Shown one piece after another: positions 1-12,915 of a stretch of DNA of 64,000 nucleotides. Source of the stretch: Rhyacophila brunnea (lineage: Eukaryota; Arthropoda; Insecta; Trichoptera; Rhyacophilidae); the NCBI GenBank assembly GCA_022495005.1, contig JAGYXB010000184.1, positions 372,001-436,000 on the forward strand, in the 5' to 3' direction. The notes beneath the pieces were generated by a model. It searched no databases, was not told the origin of the DNA, and was given only the letters and a program-made list of their open reading frames with translations. Both the position numbers and the translations under genes were made by a program. Each line of letters begins with the position of its first letter. Position 1 is the stretch's first letter.

Positions 1-1117
1 GTGATAGTTATTTAGGTTAATCTATAAATATTTAACCGAAATATTGCTAGTACTAATAATTCACAGTGTCAAATTTACCAGCTATAAAATCGAGTAGCTA
101 TTTCGCTGCAGGCAATCACGCCATATCATGTACTCCCAACGTATCAAAAGCGTATTTTTAACCACCGCAATAATTAGTCCAGGGCACCAAGGGTGCAAAA
201 AAGGCTTTAATTTAACGTTGACTTTTATATAAGGCCGGTGGGGAAACTCAACCTTATCGCTGGGCCTGCGTCAATCTCACCAAGGCATCAATCACTGTTA
301 GTTTTCCTCGCGAGCAACTGTTTTCCACGAACTATACAGGTGCGTGACCTGTAAACTGCCAGTCCGTATCACGTGGACCACCATCTACGTTTTTCGATCA
401 ATTATGTATAATTTTAGCGGGATAATGTTTATCAAAAGATTTTATATTCAGTGAAACGCATTTTTATGGCTTCATTAAATGCAATGTTATTTGGCGATTT
501 TCCGCATTTTATTACCTCACAACATATTATGTGCATTGATGTCACGTTACTAAAGTATACTTACGTTTTATAACTTTTCACTTTTTACTACACTGATACG
601 CCTCTTTGCCTGATTACCTCACATAAAATTAGATCAAATGATATTCACTTATTGGTTGGGCCATTTATATTCCCATTCGACCTCCTAATCCCCAGTGTTA
701 TTATTACCAGACAATCAATAAGCAATTACGGATCATGAAAGACTGTGTTACAAAGATCATTCAGTTGCATCTTGAAAGCGGGCGTGAGTGGGCTTTTAAT
801 AGCTTTCCGTCACTTAAGTGATTGACTCAATAAATACAGACTCATTCAGAATCTATCATCATCATTCATATACCCTCACATAATATAATCCATAAAACTG
901 ACACAAAGTGCGTGAGTGTACAAACCGGGTGACCCAAAGCAACAATACAGCGCGAGTGAGATTTGAAACCAGACTACGGAGCCATCATATATCATCACAA
1001 AGGTCAGTGTCTGGCATTCTGTTCCATCACCCCCACCCCTAGATCCGACCTCCTTATCTTCCCTTAAAATAATTACAGTCCACTGAAAGAGCTCAACCAC
1101 TTCGATACACCAGTTCA
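1..1117. other. Non-coding DNA, no gene recognised
   Basis: No open frame here looks like a protein. The first 450 bases are somewhat richer in G and C than the rest. A TATA-like string (TTTATATAAGG) lies at about 225-236, followed by mixed-composition sequence, which could be a core promoter, but no transcript or exon can be tied to it. The 80-codon minus frame at 876-1118 has no recognisable domain and is probably chance. Confidence 0.5.
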
Positions 1118-1255
1118 ATAGGGGAACAACTCAAAATTTAAAGATTTTGAGTTAAGAATGCCATTTGATGTAGAAAGGTCTTCTCTTTATAATTCAGCAA
1201 ATTATTTTATCATTTCAATATAATTTCTTCAATGTGTCATTAAATCGAATAATCC
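1118..1255. repeat. Dispersed repeat, first copy, with small hairpin
   Basis: This stretch is about 75-80 percent alike, by eye, to 63806-63955 at the other end of the window, in the same orientation. Both copies carry a short hairpin (AACTCAAAATTT, a few bases, then ATTTTGAGTT or GTTTTGAGTT) followed by shared blocks such as GATGTAGAAA and TCTTCTCT. The class is unknown. Two copies over 60 kb apart argue for an old interspersed repeat rather than a local duplication. Confidence 0.55.
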
Positions 1256-4224
1256 TTTCTAAGATTAATCAGTAATTCCAATATATAATAAAATTTATTT
1301 GTTAATTCGTTATTAAAATGTACAATTTCATTGTGCATTGATGAATTCCACTAAATCAAATACAAAAAATATACACTTTCATCGAAATCAAGGCTTTAAA
1401 ATTAAAATAATAATTACTGCCAAAAAATTCAAACGCCATTATCTCGGAACAAGATTTTTTAAGTTGTTCCCTTATTGAACTGGTGTATCGACTTGTATTA
1501 AATAAATATAATAGATAATAATATATTTTTAGAATATATTACATCATTTTCATTCTAGAACCAGAGTGAAAAGTTATGAAGCTTATACTCTATCCTTATT
1601 TTAATTACATGCTGATATTGTATTATTAGAATACTTATAATATACATCAATATGTACATGAAATAAATAAATCTATCCTTCTTTCACCATACCCACTCAT
1701 CAGTTGGAGCATATAATGTACAGCACACGGAGCCTACGAGAACTCTGTCGGTCGCCAGTATTTATACCTCCCCCCATATTATCATGCAGTGGTGAAGGTT
1801 AGAGGTAGGTTGTTAAGATCCGACATAAATAGTAGAAAACAATTTTAATTAATAAGTTATGTATAATATTAAAATGGCATAACCATCGTAGTTTTTTTTT
1901 AATCCCGGAAACAGTTAAAAATTTACAGATTTCATTTCCTACCCACCTAATAGTAATTAATCTAAATAATTTTTGTAAACAATGACCCTGTTAACAGCAT
2001 AAGTAGGTACTGCAACTTGGGTCTTGGCTATCTCAATTCTTCCCTATCAGGCGAAAGCTCGTGACCACTGCCATTACGGATGCTTTATCTCCTTCTATAC
2101 AATTCTACCATAGATGTATAATTCTACTAACTCATAGATATAAAAACAATCGTGCTTATTTTTATCGTATTTTAAGTTGAAAAATTATTGGTATTATATT
2201 TTGATAGGTTGTATTACTTTCCAAGTGATCTTTTATGGTACTGTGGACGTCATCGGATTCGTGAGACCCAGTTTTCAATTATAATATTATTTCATAATAA
2301 TATCCATTTTCACATAGAATCAATCAGTATTCAATTATTATTGCAAACTCTACTAAATAACTGACCTCAAATTTATTATATTATTATTTAATACTCATTT
2401 CAGTGACAGTGAGCAAAATGTTGAATTATCGCACACTCACTAAAATAGCTGATCCACAATTTATTGTATATACATTTCAACATATTATTTAATAGTGCGT
2501 CAATAAACAGCGGATCATAACTGATTGGAAAGAATACTCTATCATAACTCCCCGGGCAGAACATAACAGCATCTCGGTCCAATCAATAGCAACCTTCATG
2601 TCGGTCTTTGTATCGCTCCGTACAGCATCTCATCTACCGAGCATTGGACCTCGGAACAGTATCATAATAATTCTGGAAACACAACTCTTGTACCAAATGT
2701 TTACGCTGCAATAAAACTCGCTTCTCCGTCCATCGGAGCAACCACAACATCTAGACTTTTCATCTATATACCTTCACCCCTAAAGTATCTACTAATTTTA
2801 TTACCAATTAAGACGGATATTTACATTAATTTTTACTCAACATAAATGTGTTAGGAAATATAACATTTATTATTTAAGACTTTTGTTTTAGGTGGCCACT
2901 TTATATTCTTTAACTTCATTCGTTCCTCGTCGTTTAGTTTAAATTTAATTGTTTAATCATATTACTATATATAAAATATAATTGTTTTATTATAATACTA
3001 AATATAATATTTAAAATGTATATACACGTGTGTTCTGTGTTTAACAAAGATTTTACTTAAATAATTAATCAACTAGTTCTAGTATACTTTGTATAATGAA
3101 ATATAAATAATATAATAATACAATACTCAGGTTAACTATATAAGACAGAGATACTTGTTACAAAATACGGCCTCATAGTAAACTTCTGTATTGCTAGCTT
3201 CTGTTTATTCACCTAACATTATACAGCGACTAGAAATAACATTGTGAATGAATGTTAATATTATCATAAATAACTTAAGTTTCTTCATGCCTCGAAATTT
3301 CATGGAATTTTAGGGTTGTCTTAATAAATTATTTTTAGTACTTACACAACAGTTTCTCTTTAAGTTCATGACTTAAATTCATTATAAAATTCATTATTTT
3401 TCATAGCATATTTTGATAAACTGCCATGAAAAAAATAATTTCCTTAATAAGCATACTATGACTAAACTTACACATCATTTCTGAAATTATAATTGGTTCA
3501 TACTGTGAGAGGTTTATATTAATGCTCAAAAACTATGTGCCTGCATACCAAACTTTCACTTTAACAGATTTTAATACAGTTTGATGAAACTGTTAATGAT
3601 AATTGAACACAATATAATATATATACATAGTTTAATAGTAATCTGGACCAGTTTTGTTTGTGTAACATTCTTAACAAAATTAAATGGACGGACCAATATT
3701 GATCTCTATTAATATTAATTGTATTATTAATTTACTGTGTGTACGTATTATGTAGTATTTTGTTTTAAATTTTAAATTATTTAAATAAATTGGCATTCAA
3801 ATAGATACGTGTAAATACGTGATAGAACTTCAATATACCTACTCATTTTTATGTCGATAGTTATTTTTGCCTACAAACCCATCCTCCAGATACTCAGATT
3901 ACTAATTCTTAAATCTAAATACTGAACGCTTATAACTTCAACTATTATGTTAATAGAAAGCGATGTCAATCTTTTATCTTTCTTTGATCCAACGGTGGCG
4001 TAGTGCAATTTCATTATTTTATTTTTAATATCGTTTATTTTAAAGAGAGTTTTTAAAATATATATCTCTGGCTATTAAATAGTTTCACATCCACATTCAT
4101 TCGAATTATATTTTATTAGAATTATAAATTCATCCTTCGTCTTTTACATATATGTAATGATTAATCTCAACTTGATCCATGTGGTTAAGTCGATGACAAC
4201 GTTTACCACAGGTATAGGACCATA
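1256..4224. other. AT-rich non-coding DNA
   Basis: Long A+T-rich sequence. The only frame noted, a 60-codon minus frame at 2400-2582, has no recognisable domain. A slightly GC-richer patch at about 2540-2770 is unexplained. I see no repeat boundary or splice-flanked coding block. Confidence 0.5.
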
Positions 4225-4232
4225 CTCTGGAT

Positions 4233-4951
4233 CAGCACTGTCCAACTTGTGGCCCGCCAATTTTTTTTTGCGGCCCGCGATCTGTTCAGCAAATTTGTCA
4301 TCAAACATTGGGGAGCAAAACTTTGTCAGAATTAAAATTATTTGAAATGAAATATCCGGTGAAAGAAAATATAAGATTGTGTTCAGAATTACCCATCATA
4401 CATGATTAAAATATGAAAACATTTTATTATAATACTAACTATTAAAAATACTTTTTCAAAACAAATAAATATACTGCTTAATTTTACCTAAGTTAGAGAC
4501 CCTGATTAAAGATTTTAATACAAAATTTTCTCAATTTGAAGACCTTAAGCTGAGTATTAATTTATTCAGTGATCCATTTAATATCATTCAACATATAATT
4601 AGACTTGCCACAACAAATGTTGATATTGACATAAAAGAAATTGTTGCTCAACAACTAAGGCCACAATGCTCCCATTAAATAACTTATAAGTACGTATAAG
4701 TATACAATTTGTTTTATAGACGTAATTAATTTATGATGAATACTTTTTTTTACAAAAAAAATAAATAACATAATATTTAATATTACTGTTTTTATTATTT
4801 CTAGTTATGTGTTATTTTTGATTTTTTTTTTGGTAAAAAAAAAACTTTTGGATTGACATTAAATGACCTTTTATTTACCTATCCTCTTTGGACCCGAAAT
4901 GTTTGCTAAAGTAAAAATGGCCTGCGGCCTAAAAGAAGTTGGACAGCGCTG
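4233..4951 (+). mobile_element. Decayed hAT DNA transposon with 8-bp target duplication
   Basis: The ends are inverted repeats: CAGCACTGTCCAACTTGTGG on the left, mirrored by a right end reading AAGTTGGACAGCGCTG. Directly outside lie CTCTGGAT (4225-4232) and CTATGGAT (4952-4959), a 7-of-8 match, which is the 8-bp duplication expected of the hAT superfamily. The interior keeps part of a transposase reading frame (separate entry). At 719 bp it is an internally deleted, non-autonomous copy. The one-base mismatch in the duplication and scattered stops suggest it is old. Confidence 0.85.
4496..4585 (+). pseudogene. hAT transposase fragment
   Basis: An open run of 30 codons includes a run reading FSQFEDLKLSINLFSDPFN. 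This resembles the segment just before the C-terminal dimerisation domain in hAT transposases of the GTF2I-repeat/SCAN-domain-3-like type, where a similar run of LF..PF residues occurs. It lies inside the hAT element at 4233-4951 on the same strand as read. It is only a small remnant with no catalytic region visible. The family match is from memory of the motif, not from a search. Confidence 0.6.
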
Positions 4952-4959
4952 CTATGGAT

Positions 4960-6125
4960 GTACTATATGACTGCTCTCTGTATGACGCTTGATAAATTTC
5001 TAATCTGTCTTACGTTAGTCATACCCTATTTTAAATATACAATGATACGACATTTAATTAAAACTTAAGGATAAGGAAGTCCCCATATTAATTTCATGAA
5101 ATGGTAAATTTAGTACAAAGGATGATATTTTATTATATAATGACTTCCTGGATTACAAATTCATTTTCTGTTTTGTGACACGTGATGAGTGGCTCTTTAT
5201 TTTGAAAAAAAAACGTGACCTTTACGAAAAAGGAATTATTCATAGCTATTTCAGTATTTAGTTGAGTTGAGTGACTTCTCATAATGACGAATCATCAACA
5301 ATATAATATATTAAATATTTCATTTCCTATAAAAAAAATAGTATTATACCATAATAATGATTGGTCAATGTATTCATATTCAGTAAACATAAACATTCAA
5401 AATTTTCAATATAAATAATAATATAAACGTTGTAGAATAGAGACCATAACCAGCTAACTTAGTAAATGATATTGCTTAGATCCAGATGCAAAGATGTCAA
5501 TGAAAATATATAAAACTAACCTTATATTGTATAGTTGACGATTTAGTCATTTATGTTCATAGTTTATAGCTCTTGTGTGCCCATACTAGTCCATGCCAAT
5601 TATTCACATAAATTATCTCTTTTGGTTAGTGTTAACGTAAATAATCTATAACCCTATATTTATAATTTATTTCAAATAAGTCAATAATATACCTTATTAA
5701 AACCTAATATTTTGGTACCACGATTGATGGATTCAGTTTACGGATTATGAATTATAAGTTAGATAATTTTAATAACACTATACCTAGCTCCATTATGTAT
5801 GTATTAATGGAGAATATCTAAAGTAGGTATCAACTACGGGTTTTTTACAACATTTTTTTAAACTTAACATTTCTTTTTATAATATTGTGATCCTTTACTT
5901 ATTAATAAGATTTTCACGTTCATTTATTGTTTTAGATATACAATTTTATTAACTGCAAATATTCTTTATTAGTGTGTATTTCCCATTGCTGAGTATGCAT
6001 AGTGCATAAAGATGCCGAAAAGTGAAACCCGGATTGCAAAAAACAACTTAAATGAAATAATACAAAACATAAATCAATTAGATTTTCTTATTTTCTAGTG
6101 TTAGTAACATTAATTATGTAAAAAC
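4960..6125. other. AT-rich non-coding DNA
   Basis: No coding region, inverted-repeat ends or tRNA-like boxes were seen between the hAT remnant and the next SINE. It contains only A/T tracts. Confidence 0.5.
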
Positions 6126-6352
6126 CATCATGGCAGCTCGGCTAAAGCATCGGACTATAACGTCGTGGTCCCAGGTTCGAATAATGGGTCTGACAAGTAC
6201 ACATATTGTTTTTCAATGTATGTATGAATTAGAGTAAGGACCTAATAGGTTAAGGGAGTGGCTGACATCTTTTCTCGTAAAAGTAAAATATTTCATTACA
6301 AACCTCCACCATGAGGAGGCCCTTATGGCCTTATTAGGATCGGACATGGTCA
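6126..6352 (+). mobile_element. tRNA-derived SINE, full-length copy
   Basis: The 5' part resembles a tRNA gene with RNA polymerase III internal promoter boxes: an A-box-like TGGCAGCTCGGCTAAAGC and a B box (GGTTCGA) some 35 bases on. The body matches the other copies in the window: ACAAGTACACATATTG, then GGACCTAATAGGTT, an AACCTCCAC...GGAGGCCC hairpin, and a closing TTAGGATCGGACATGGTC. It is moderately diverged; for instance the B box continues into AATAATGG instead of AATCCTGG. Confidence 0.8.
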
Positions 6353-6445
6353 AAATTTATTTTAAATAACCTCTTTTAATCACCAAGCCAAACACTCAAC
6401 CTTGTTAAAGCTTATAATACCTGAGACCACGTATATATTAATTCA

Positions 6446-6855
6446 ATTTTCATGAATCATTGGCAGAGAGATATTTCAAGGACTAGGGCAGTCATTTGGA
6501 TAATGAAAAGTTGTAATGTTGGAGCCCCACTTGGCCTTACTTTTTTTAAGGATTTTATTCTCCTTAAAATGATAAGTATGTTTTCTGATGTATTTTTAAA
6601 TTATGTGGACATAATTTAATTAAAATAAAAAACAATTAAAGTAATTGTTTTATAATCTATTTAATTGTTAATTTCATTTTCATGAATAGGCAGAGAGATA
6701 TTTCAAGGACTAGAGCAGTCATCTCGATATTGAAAACATATAATGTTGGAGTCCCATTAGGCCTTATTTTTTTCAAGGATTTTATTCTCCTTAAAATTAT
6801 ATGTATGTATTCTGATGTATTTTAAAATTATGTGGACGTAATTTAATTGAAATAA
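6446..6855. repeat. Two-unit direct duplication, about 180 bp per unit
   Basis: Two direct copies at about 6446-6625 and 6672-6855 share blocks such as GGCAGAGAGATATTTCAAGG, GATTTTATTCTCCTTAAAAT and AATTATGTGGAC. They differ by scattered substitutions. A short AATTAAAGTAATTG-containing spacer separates them. The unit matches none of the named repeat families in this window. It may be a local tandem duplication of unique DNA or the two ends of a small element. Confidence 0.8.
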
Positions 6856-7873
6856 AACATAATATGTAGTAACTGTTTTGTTGTTTCACGAATAATAATG
6901 TTGATATTAATACTATCGACTGAAGGTACTTGATGGAATTTGTATTTGAATCCATTAGAAGAATGTTGATATTGGAATGGAAAGTATGAAAATAAATGGA
7001 AATGTGAGGATTTTAAATAATACGTTAAATATTGGAGTATATATTTACAAAAATAATAAAACACTTAAATAGACCAAATTATGCTTTAATTAATTCCAGT
7101 CTTTAATGTGAATAAAACCACTATCCGAATTAATTATGATGTTATTTAATAATTATGTTAAGTAAAACTCATGTGGGTAGATAAGTTTCCGTGATATTAA
7201 ATATCACCGTACATGCCCGTTCATCATGAATTCAATATAAACTGGAAGCCCTGAAGCGACGATCATTAACGCTGCATCGTCGTCTTCGGATATTATGCAC
7301 ATATTGAGGTCATAGGTTTGTGACCGTTACCTCATTTCCGGATATACAGGGCGATATGTCGCTTTTATTACTCAATGCCAGAATGTAACTGTAATATTAT
7401 ACAAAACGTATATTTTTAAAATAAAAATGTTATATATATTTTTAAATAACGACATTAGTTTAATATGATTTTAATATAATAACTGTACCTATCATTTAAA
7501 ATCTACTAGAAATAGTTAGTTTGGGTGTATTAGCATAATAATAATATTCCATGTAAGATGTGCACGTGTGCGCGCTCATACCTACCAAAATGTGTCCGCA
7601 CACATGTTTTCATCCCTCGCACTGAAGTCTCCTCATACAAAAACATTGTAAAAGAAAGTTTCTTTTGCCAGATTTTAGTTTTGCTCGAATGCACGAAACC
7701 ATCACATGCAAAATTCTTCGAGTCATTTCTTGGAAGGTGAAAGTCAAATGCGACTAAAGCGAGCATGTAAGTCCAATTTTACGTCATGTGGAATCACTAT
7801 GTCCGTCTTGTCACTCACGCAAATCACTGAAATTAATAAATATTAAAAAAAAATGTTTTAATGAAAAATTGTA
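6856..7873. other. Non-coding DNA, no gene recognised
   Basis: The region is mainly A+T-rich. Overlapping plus and minus frames of 60 to 78 codons at 7530-7766 have no recognisable domain and read through each other. A GC-richer patch at 7200-7370 is unexplained. Confidence 0.4.
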
Positions 7874-7961
7874 TGTATGTCTTTGTGGGGAGGGTGTAAA
7901 TTTATTGCACCGGGTGACGGTCCGTCACTGACGGATGGCACCAACCCTAGTTACGCCACTG
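7874..7961. mobile_element. hAT element end (right terminus only)
   Basis: The sequence closes with CCAACCCTAGTTACGCCACTG. In reverse complement it begins CAGTGGCGTAACTAGGG, a terminus typical of hAT elements. A GC-rich subterminal stretch precedes it, with a small hairpin around GGTCCGTCACTGACGGAT. I could not find the matching left end upstream, so the element is truncated or its left side has diverged beyond recognition. Confidence 0.55.
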
Positions 7962-9150
7962 CTCAGATGCGCTAATGAACCGCACACACAATAGAAAAGT
8001 TAGAAGGATCGTTGGCTACAAATCGATCCACCGGATATGGTGTCATTCGGTCGAAAAGCGTAAGCCAGTTGTAAATATAGTATGCCAAATAAAAATTTAT
8101 TTCCGTGATCACGGTATTAATTTATTTACTCTCATTAAGTAATAATTACAGATACCGTTTGAATGAATCGGAAAGTAAAAGGGGATCAAGGATATTATAA
8201 TATACTACGAGGTAAGTTTGCAATGAATAGCGGATTCTTTGTGACGAACAGACAGAAATTGAAACTTCCGTTTTTTTTGTAAATCAGACGGCAATTTCAA
8301 ATATACGTTACATTTTGAAATTTTCACTCCAGATGTGGTTACAAAGTTTATACGCCTTTAAAACTGTGTTGCCCTAACATTTTCGTAATCTTCAACGTCG
8401 TCATCATCAATATATTATGCATTGGCATTGAGCAACTGAGCATGAAATTTCTTCCACTTCTGCTACAATTCGCTGCATATTCACTCATACAAACTCCCTC
8501 TACCATCAGCCATCTCTCCATCACCGTTATGCAGGCGTATACCGTGGTGTAATGAATGTTGAGCGCTCTTCAAAGTTGTACTAAAAGTGTTCCAGGAGAA
8601 ACATTCCGAGACATTGGTTGGCGTTCGCTAGAGTGTGCGTGATTCCTATTTCAATGTAATATATTACGATCAATTCTCGGTAAGACAAGACCTTCTTGCT
8701 CGCCGTAAAATGCCGCAAACTTTTTAAAGGCCGTGAAATTTTTCCTTGTAGATACCAAATGGCAATGGCCAACTGATCCAACTGATGTTCGGACCGACTT
8801 GAGAATCTCTTCCCTTTCAACTTGCATATGGGGACACTCCCAAAATTAATCAGAAGAAGAAGAAGAACTCAATTATATTGATTTTGAAATAAAAGATGTT
8901 AAGTCATGATATTTAAGTAAATATCTAATCCCCACAGTTGTTTTAAATTATAAACCAATTGTCAGAATTATCCAAATACAACTTAACCAAAATTTTTAAA
9001 TAAACTGAACATTTGTTCGTGATATTATGTCTAATTTGAGATGGTGTATTATTTTGAAACCTATCTACCACGCTCTGCACACAAACAGCAGCATAATATT
9101 GGGGTTCCGCGGAATACAGTTTGAAGATCACTGGTATATATATATATATA
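7962..9150. other. Non-coding DNA; unclassified patch at 8400-8830
   Basis: No gene is supported. The patch at about 8400-8830 has near-normal base composition. It holds a 79-codon minus frame (8581-8820) and an adjoining minus frame, as an old LINE might, but I could not match a motif. A purine tract (AGAAGAAGAAGAAGAA) ends it near 8870. Confidence 0.35.
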
Positions 9151-10396
9151 TGAGGCGCCGAGCGCCAAAGGAGCTCAAGCACCATTTAACAAAAGTGCTA
9201 CAAAATGGCCGACAAGTTTTCAGTGAATTTATTTTTTTAATTTTAAACTTGATTGTTGAAATGGACAATTATTTTTTAAGCAAAGCAAATTTAAAAAAAA
9301 TCAAAGTATTATTTGCAATAATATTTAATGAAAAATATCTATTGGATTCCAAAAAAAATGGTGTTTGAGCCTCTTTGGCATATAGAAAAATGAAAAAAGG
9401 TGGCACTTGATACTTTTTTTTGCTGCATAAGCTTCTGTGGCATAAACATTTTCAAATTCAAATAATGGCATTAATTTAAAAAAATAAATCATTTAAAAAA
9501 AATGTTTTAATGTAAGGGTTTGGATAGCAATAAAAAAACATTTTGATATAAACAAATTTTATTATGCCAAATAAACACTGAAAAAATGGTCAAATTTGTT
9601 ATGATTGTTACATGAGTTTGTTTGGCATAAAATTTGCCTTATAATATTAAATACGTTTTTGCGATTACAGCAATGATTTGAAAGCCTTTGGATTGTTTTT
9701 TTTTGTAATAACCGTCTATATACCCAATATTATTAATAATACTAAATTAAATCGTTACTCCAAACTGGCCAAAATAACAAAATCATTATTCAAATTTAAC
9801 ACCATCATTTTTTCTCAAGGATTCGGGTGATTTTTTAAATACTTTTTTTAGTGTATATCAATCGTAAGTGGATATAAAACAAGATGTAATTAGAAATAAG
9901 AGTTATTTTCCTTCGTGGAAGTAAAAGTTTAGTAGACATAATTACTAAAATGACGTTAATAACCATATTTCAAAAGTAATCTAAAATATTTTAAACAACA
10001 GCGTATGTGAAAGAAAAACGGATAAAACATGTTAAACTTACCGCGATTTTCCTCGTTTACAGGTTTAACACACATCGAAACTATTTTTCTAATCCTTCTT
10101 GAGCTCATTTTTAGTTTTTTTCACTGTTGAGAACGTATATTCAATAAGACAAATCTGACAGCTGTTTTGGTGTCGCGCTCTCCATAGTATAATGGCGGAT
10201 AAGCTTCTGTGGCGTGCCGACATAACGACCAAAACAATTATGCCACAGAAAATAAATCTCTATTGTAAAATATCTATAATTATTTGAGCGATAAGACTTT
10301 GTGGCATGATACATATCGATTTATAGAAAAAACCTACATTCAAATGTCAAAAATCGTAAAGTTGGCGCTTGAGCTCCTTTGGCACTCGGCGCCTCA
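9151..10396. mobile_element. Unclassified 1.25-kb inverted-repeat DNA element
   Basis: Both ends carry an inverted repeat of about 32 bp beginning TGAGGCGCCGAG; the inner part reads GCCAAAGGAGCTCAAGC. The element is flanked by (TA)n on both sides, fitting insertion at TA. The TIR core, read as GAGCTCCTTTGGCA, recurs inside in degraded form at about 9367, 9429, 10199, 10293 and 10371. These look like repeated transposase-binding sites. No transposase frame is visible, so it is non-autonomous. The superfamily is not determined. Confidence 0.75.
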
Positions 10397-11290
10397 TATA
10401 TAAAATATATATGTTTGTATTGAAAATAATTACATTACATAATTATAAAGATTTAGTACGGCACGATGAACCGATTGCTGTTTTTTTAAGTTACTTGAAT
10501 AATAAAACTTGTAGTCACACATTTTTTTTTCTTTTATTGTTATATATTATTGTATTAGATTTAAAAACAGGAAGTTTTAATATTGAAATATGGTTGAGTT
10601 TATAGTCTGAAACAGCTATAAATATTAATACCTAATATCGTCGTGAACCTGTTATAATCTCCGATGTGACAATTTTGTAAAAAAAAAAATAGTACATAAT
10701 AAATATTCCAATTATAATTTTAATTTTGTCATATTGGAGGTTTTTACAGTTCAATAACTTACACCTAACTCAAATATTGTAGAATTGTTTCAAAACCATT
10801 ACACAAGCAATGTTGAAATGCCATATTTTATGAAACCCTAAAGTAAGCTTGTTATCAGAATGGCTTATAAATTGACATACCTAACTCAAAATAATTCTAC
10901 AAATTGAAAAAGCAATCACCCGATATACGAAAATACTTCCGTGGGTCCGCATCAACCCATGTTGCCGAAATGGCGCCTCAAGGAAACCATTACATATAAT
11001 TACCTTCCGGATAGAGTCCGCGTTTGGCAAGCCGGCTTTGGAAATTTATCATGTTTATGTGTTGGGTCGCTGGCCCGTGAAAACGATCCTTCGAAACTCG
11101 ATGGGAAAACTTTACTCTACTGTATGATTGAAAGGGATAATGTTTTATTGTTATTTCCATTCGTCAATATATCGACCGTTGGGAAAATATAATATATATA
11201 ACATATTGTACCATTTATTTGTTGTTTCTTACACTGATATGGATAAGTTTAATAATAGCAGTTATAATATAATACTATCCACATAATATA
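10397..11290. other. Non-coding DNA
   Basis: Mostly A+T-rich. A patch at about 10935-11180 has more balanced composition and an 83-codon plus frame without recognisable domain or splice sites. I do not call it a gene. Confidence 0.4.
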
Positions 11291-11661
11291 TTAAGGCTAT
11301 ACTTCAGTTGAGGCATGGTCTAAAAAGATCGTGGCTAGGCGATGCGCGGATTGTGTAAATGACGCGTGCCGAACGAAATATAATTTGTCATAAAAATCCA
11401 ACATGCGTCCATTTAATTTTATGTTTATTGTTATATTACTACCAATAATAGTATATTCATTCACATGTTTTCTTTTTAAGTACATACGTAAAGTTATTTA
11501 GTCATCTTTACATGATTTAAAAATATGTTCATCCGACACCATGACAAAACAAATCGACGTGCGCACACCTCTAATGTCTGTCTCCGATTGGCGACGAGTG
11601 CGTAATTTCGTCGCACATACTGTTTAAAATTATTTGCCGTTTCACTGAAGTATGCTCTTAA
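11291..11661. mobile_element. TTAA-bounded MITE, copy 1
   Basis: The copy starts TTAAGGCTATACTTCAGT and ends with the near-inverse ACTGAAGTATGCTCTTAA. The ends are therefore imperfect inverted repeats of about 18 bp with TTAA at both limits. Internal hallmarks shared with three other copies in the window are GAGGCATGGTCTAAA, GATCGTGGCTAGGCGATGC, CGAACGAAATATAATTTGTC, ACATGTTTTCTTTTT and AATTATTTGCCGTTTCACTG. No coding capacity is seen. TTAA target choice is typical of piggyBac-type elements, but the termini do not show the usual CCC start, so the class is open. Confidence 0.75.
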
Positions 11662-12915
11662 TATAAACTGTATCTTTATGCGTTATTTTTATCTTCAGAA
11701 TAATTCTTACTATGAGAGGTAATACATATCATAATATAATATAGGGATAATATTCGATATCACATAGAAATATTAATTATTACTTTGATACTATAATATC
11801 CTTTACTTATCTTACATTAAGTGTTTGATTTTGAGTTTTTAACTAATGTTTTCTTTGTACATTATTATTGTTGAATATAAATGTTTCTTGGCATATTATA
11901 CTGTGTGAAATATATTATTTTTTATCATAAACTCTAAGTAAACAATCTAACCCTGGCTAGATTATTTGATTCATTTTAGTTATTGGGTGTTTAACTTGGG
12001 TTAACTAGTATTTTTGCCGCAATTAATCAAATTGTCGTACATTTCAGCCAATTGCTATTTCATCACTTTGGTGACATCACTCACATTGTATGTGTTAATT
12101 TCATTAATTTCGTTAATTTTATTTTACTGAATATTGCGCTTTTCTTGTATATATATATATATATTAATATTGGTAAAAATTATATATTTCACCTAATCTT
12201 TAGACGTTATATTTATAAGTAAATAGGTACGTTGCTTTTATCTATTTCATTAAAATAATTTGATTAAAACTACTCTCTTAATTTAAATAATGGAGATGTA
12301 ACATTTTTTATTAAATATAAATACTATAATATGTTTAACACTGGTAATAACGTGATTAATATTATATTTGAATAGTTTTATATATTTTATAAAGTTTGCA
12401 TGAAAACTGTTTCACAAATTTGGGAAATCCATAGATTACATAAAAAAAATGTTCAGTAGATACCTAATTATTTTCACGTTTCATATCATATATTTATTCA
12501 CAACCCACACTTTTACATCACACCCACAGTTAACATTAAAATTGAGTTGTAACTAAAAATCTTTCCATCAATAATAAAATTATTATAAATCGTTATTGAT
12601 TAACTGGCTATGGTATCTACATAATATTATATTAATTAGCTTTGATGTTGAAATATAATTAAACATAATTATAATGTAGTTGTAGATATATTAATATATA
12701 GATATATTATAATATATTTTGCATTAGTATTACTTATTTATAAGTTTATATTTAAATCTTAACCTTCCTCAACTAAACATTAATTAATTCTCATTGCATT
12801 AGTACACTTTTAAGAATGATTATTTCAGGAGTACTTTTTATTTGAATCTTCAATTATTAAAATTCTTAACTATATATTATAAAATTCTTTAGTGTGTTTT
12901 TGTATTGTATAATAT
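11662..12915. other. AT-rich non-coding DNA
   Basis: Very A+T-rich sequence with a short (TA)n run at about 12149-12165. I see no genes or repeat termini. Confidence 0.5.
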
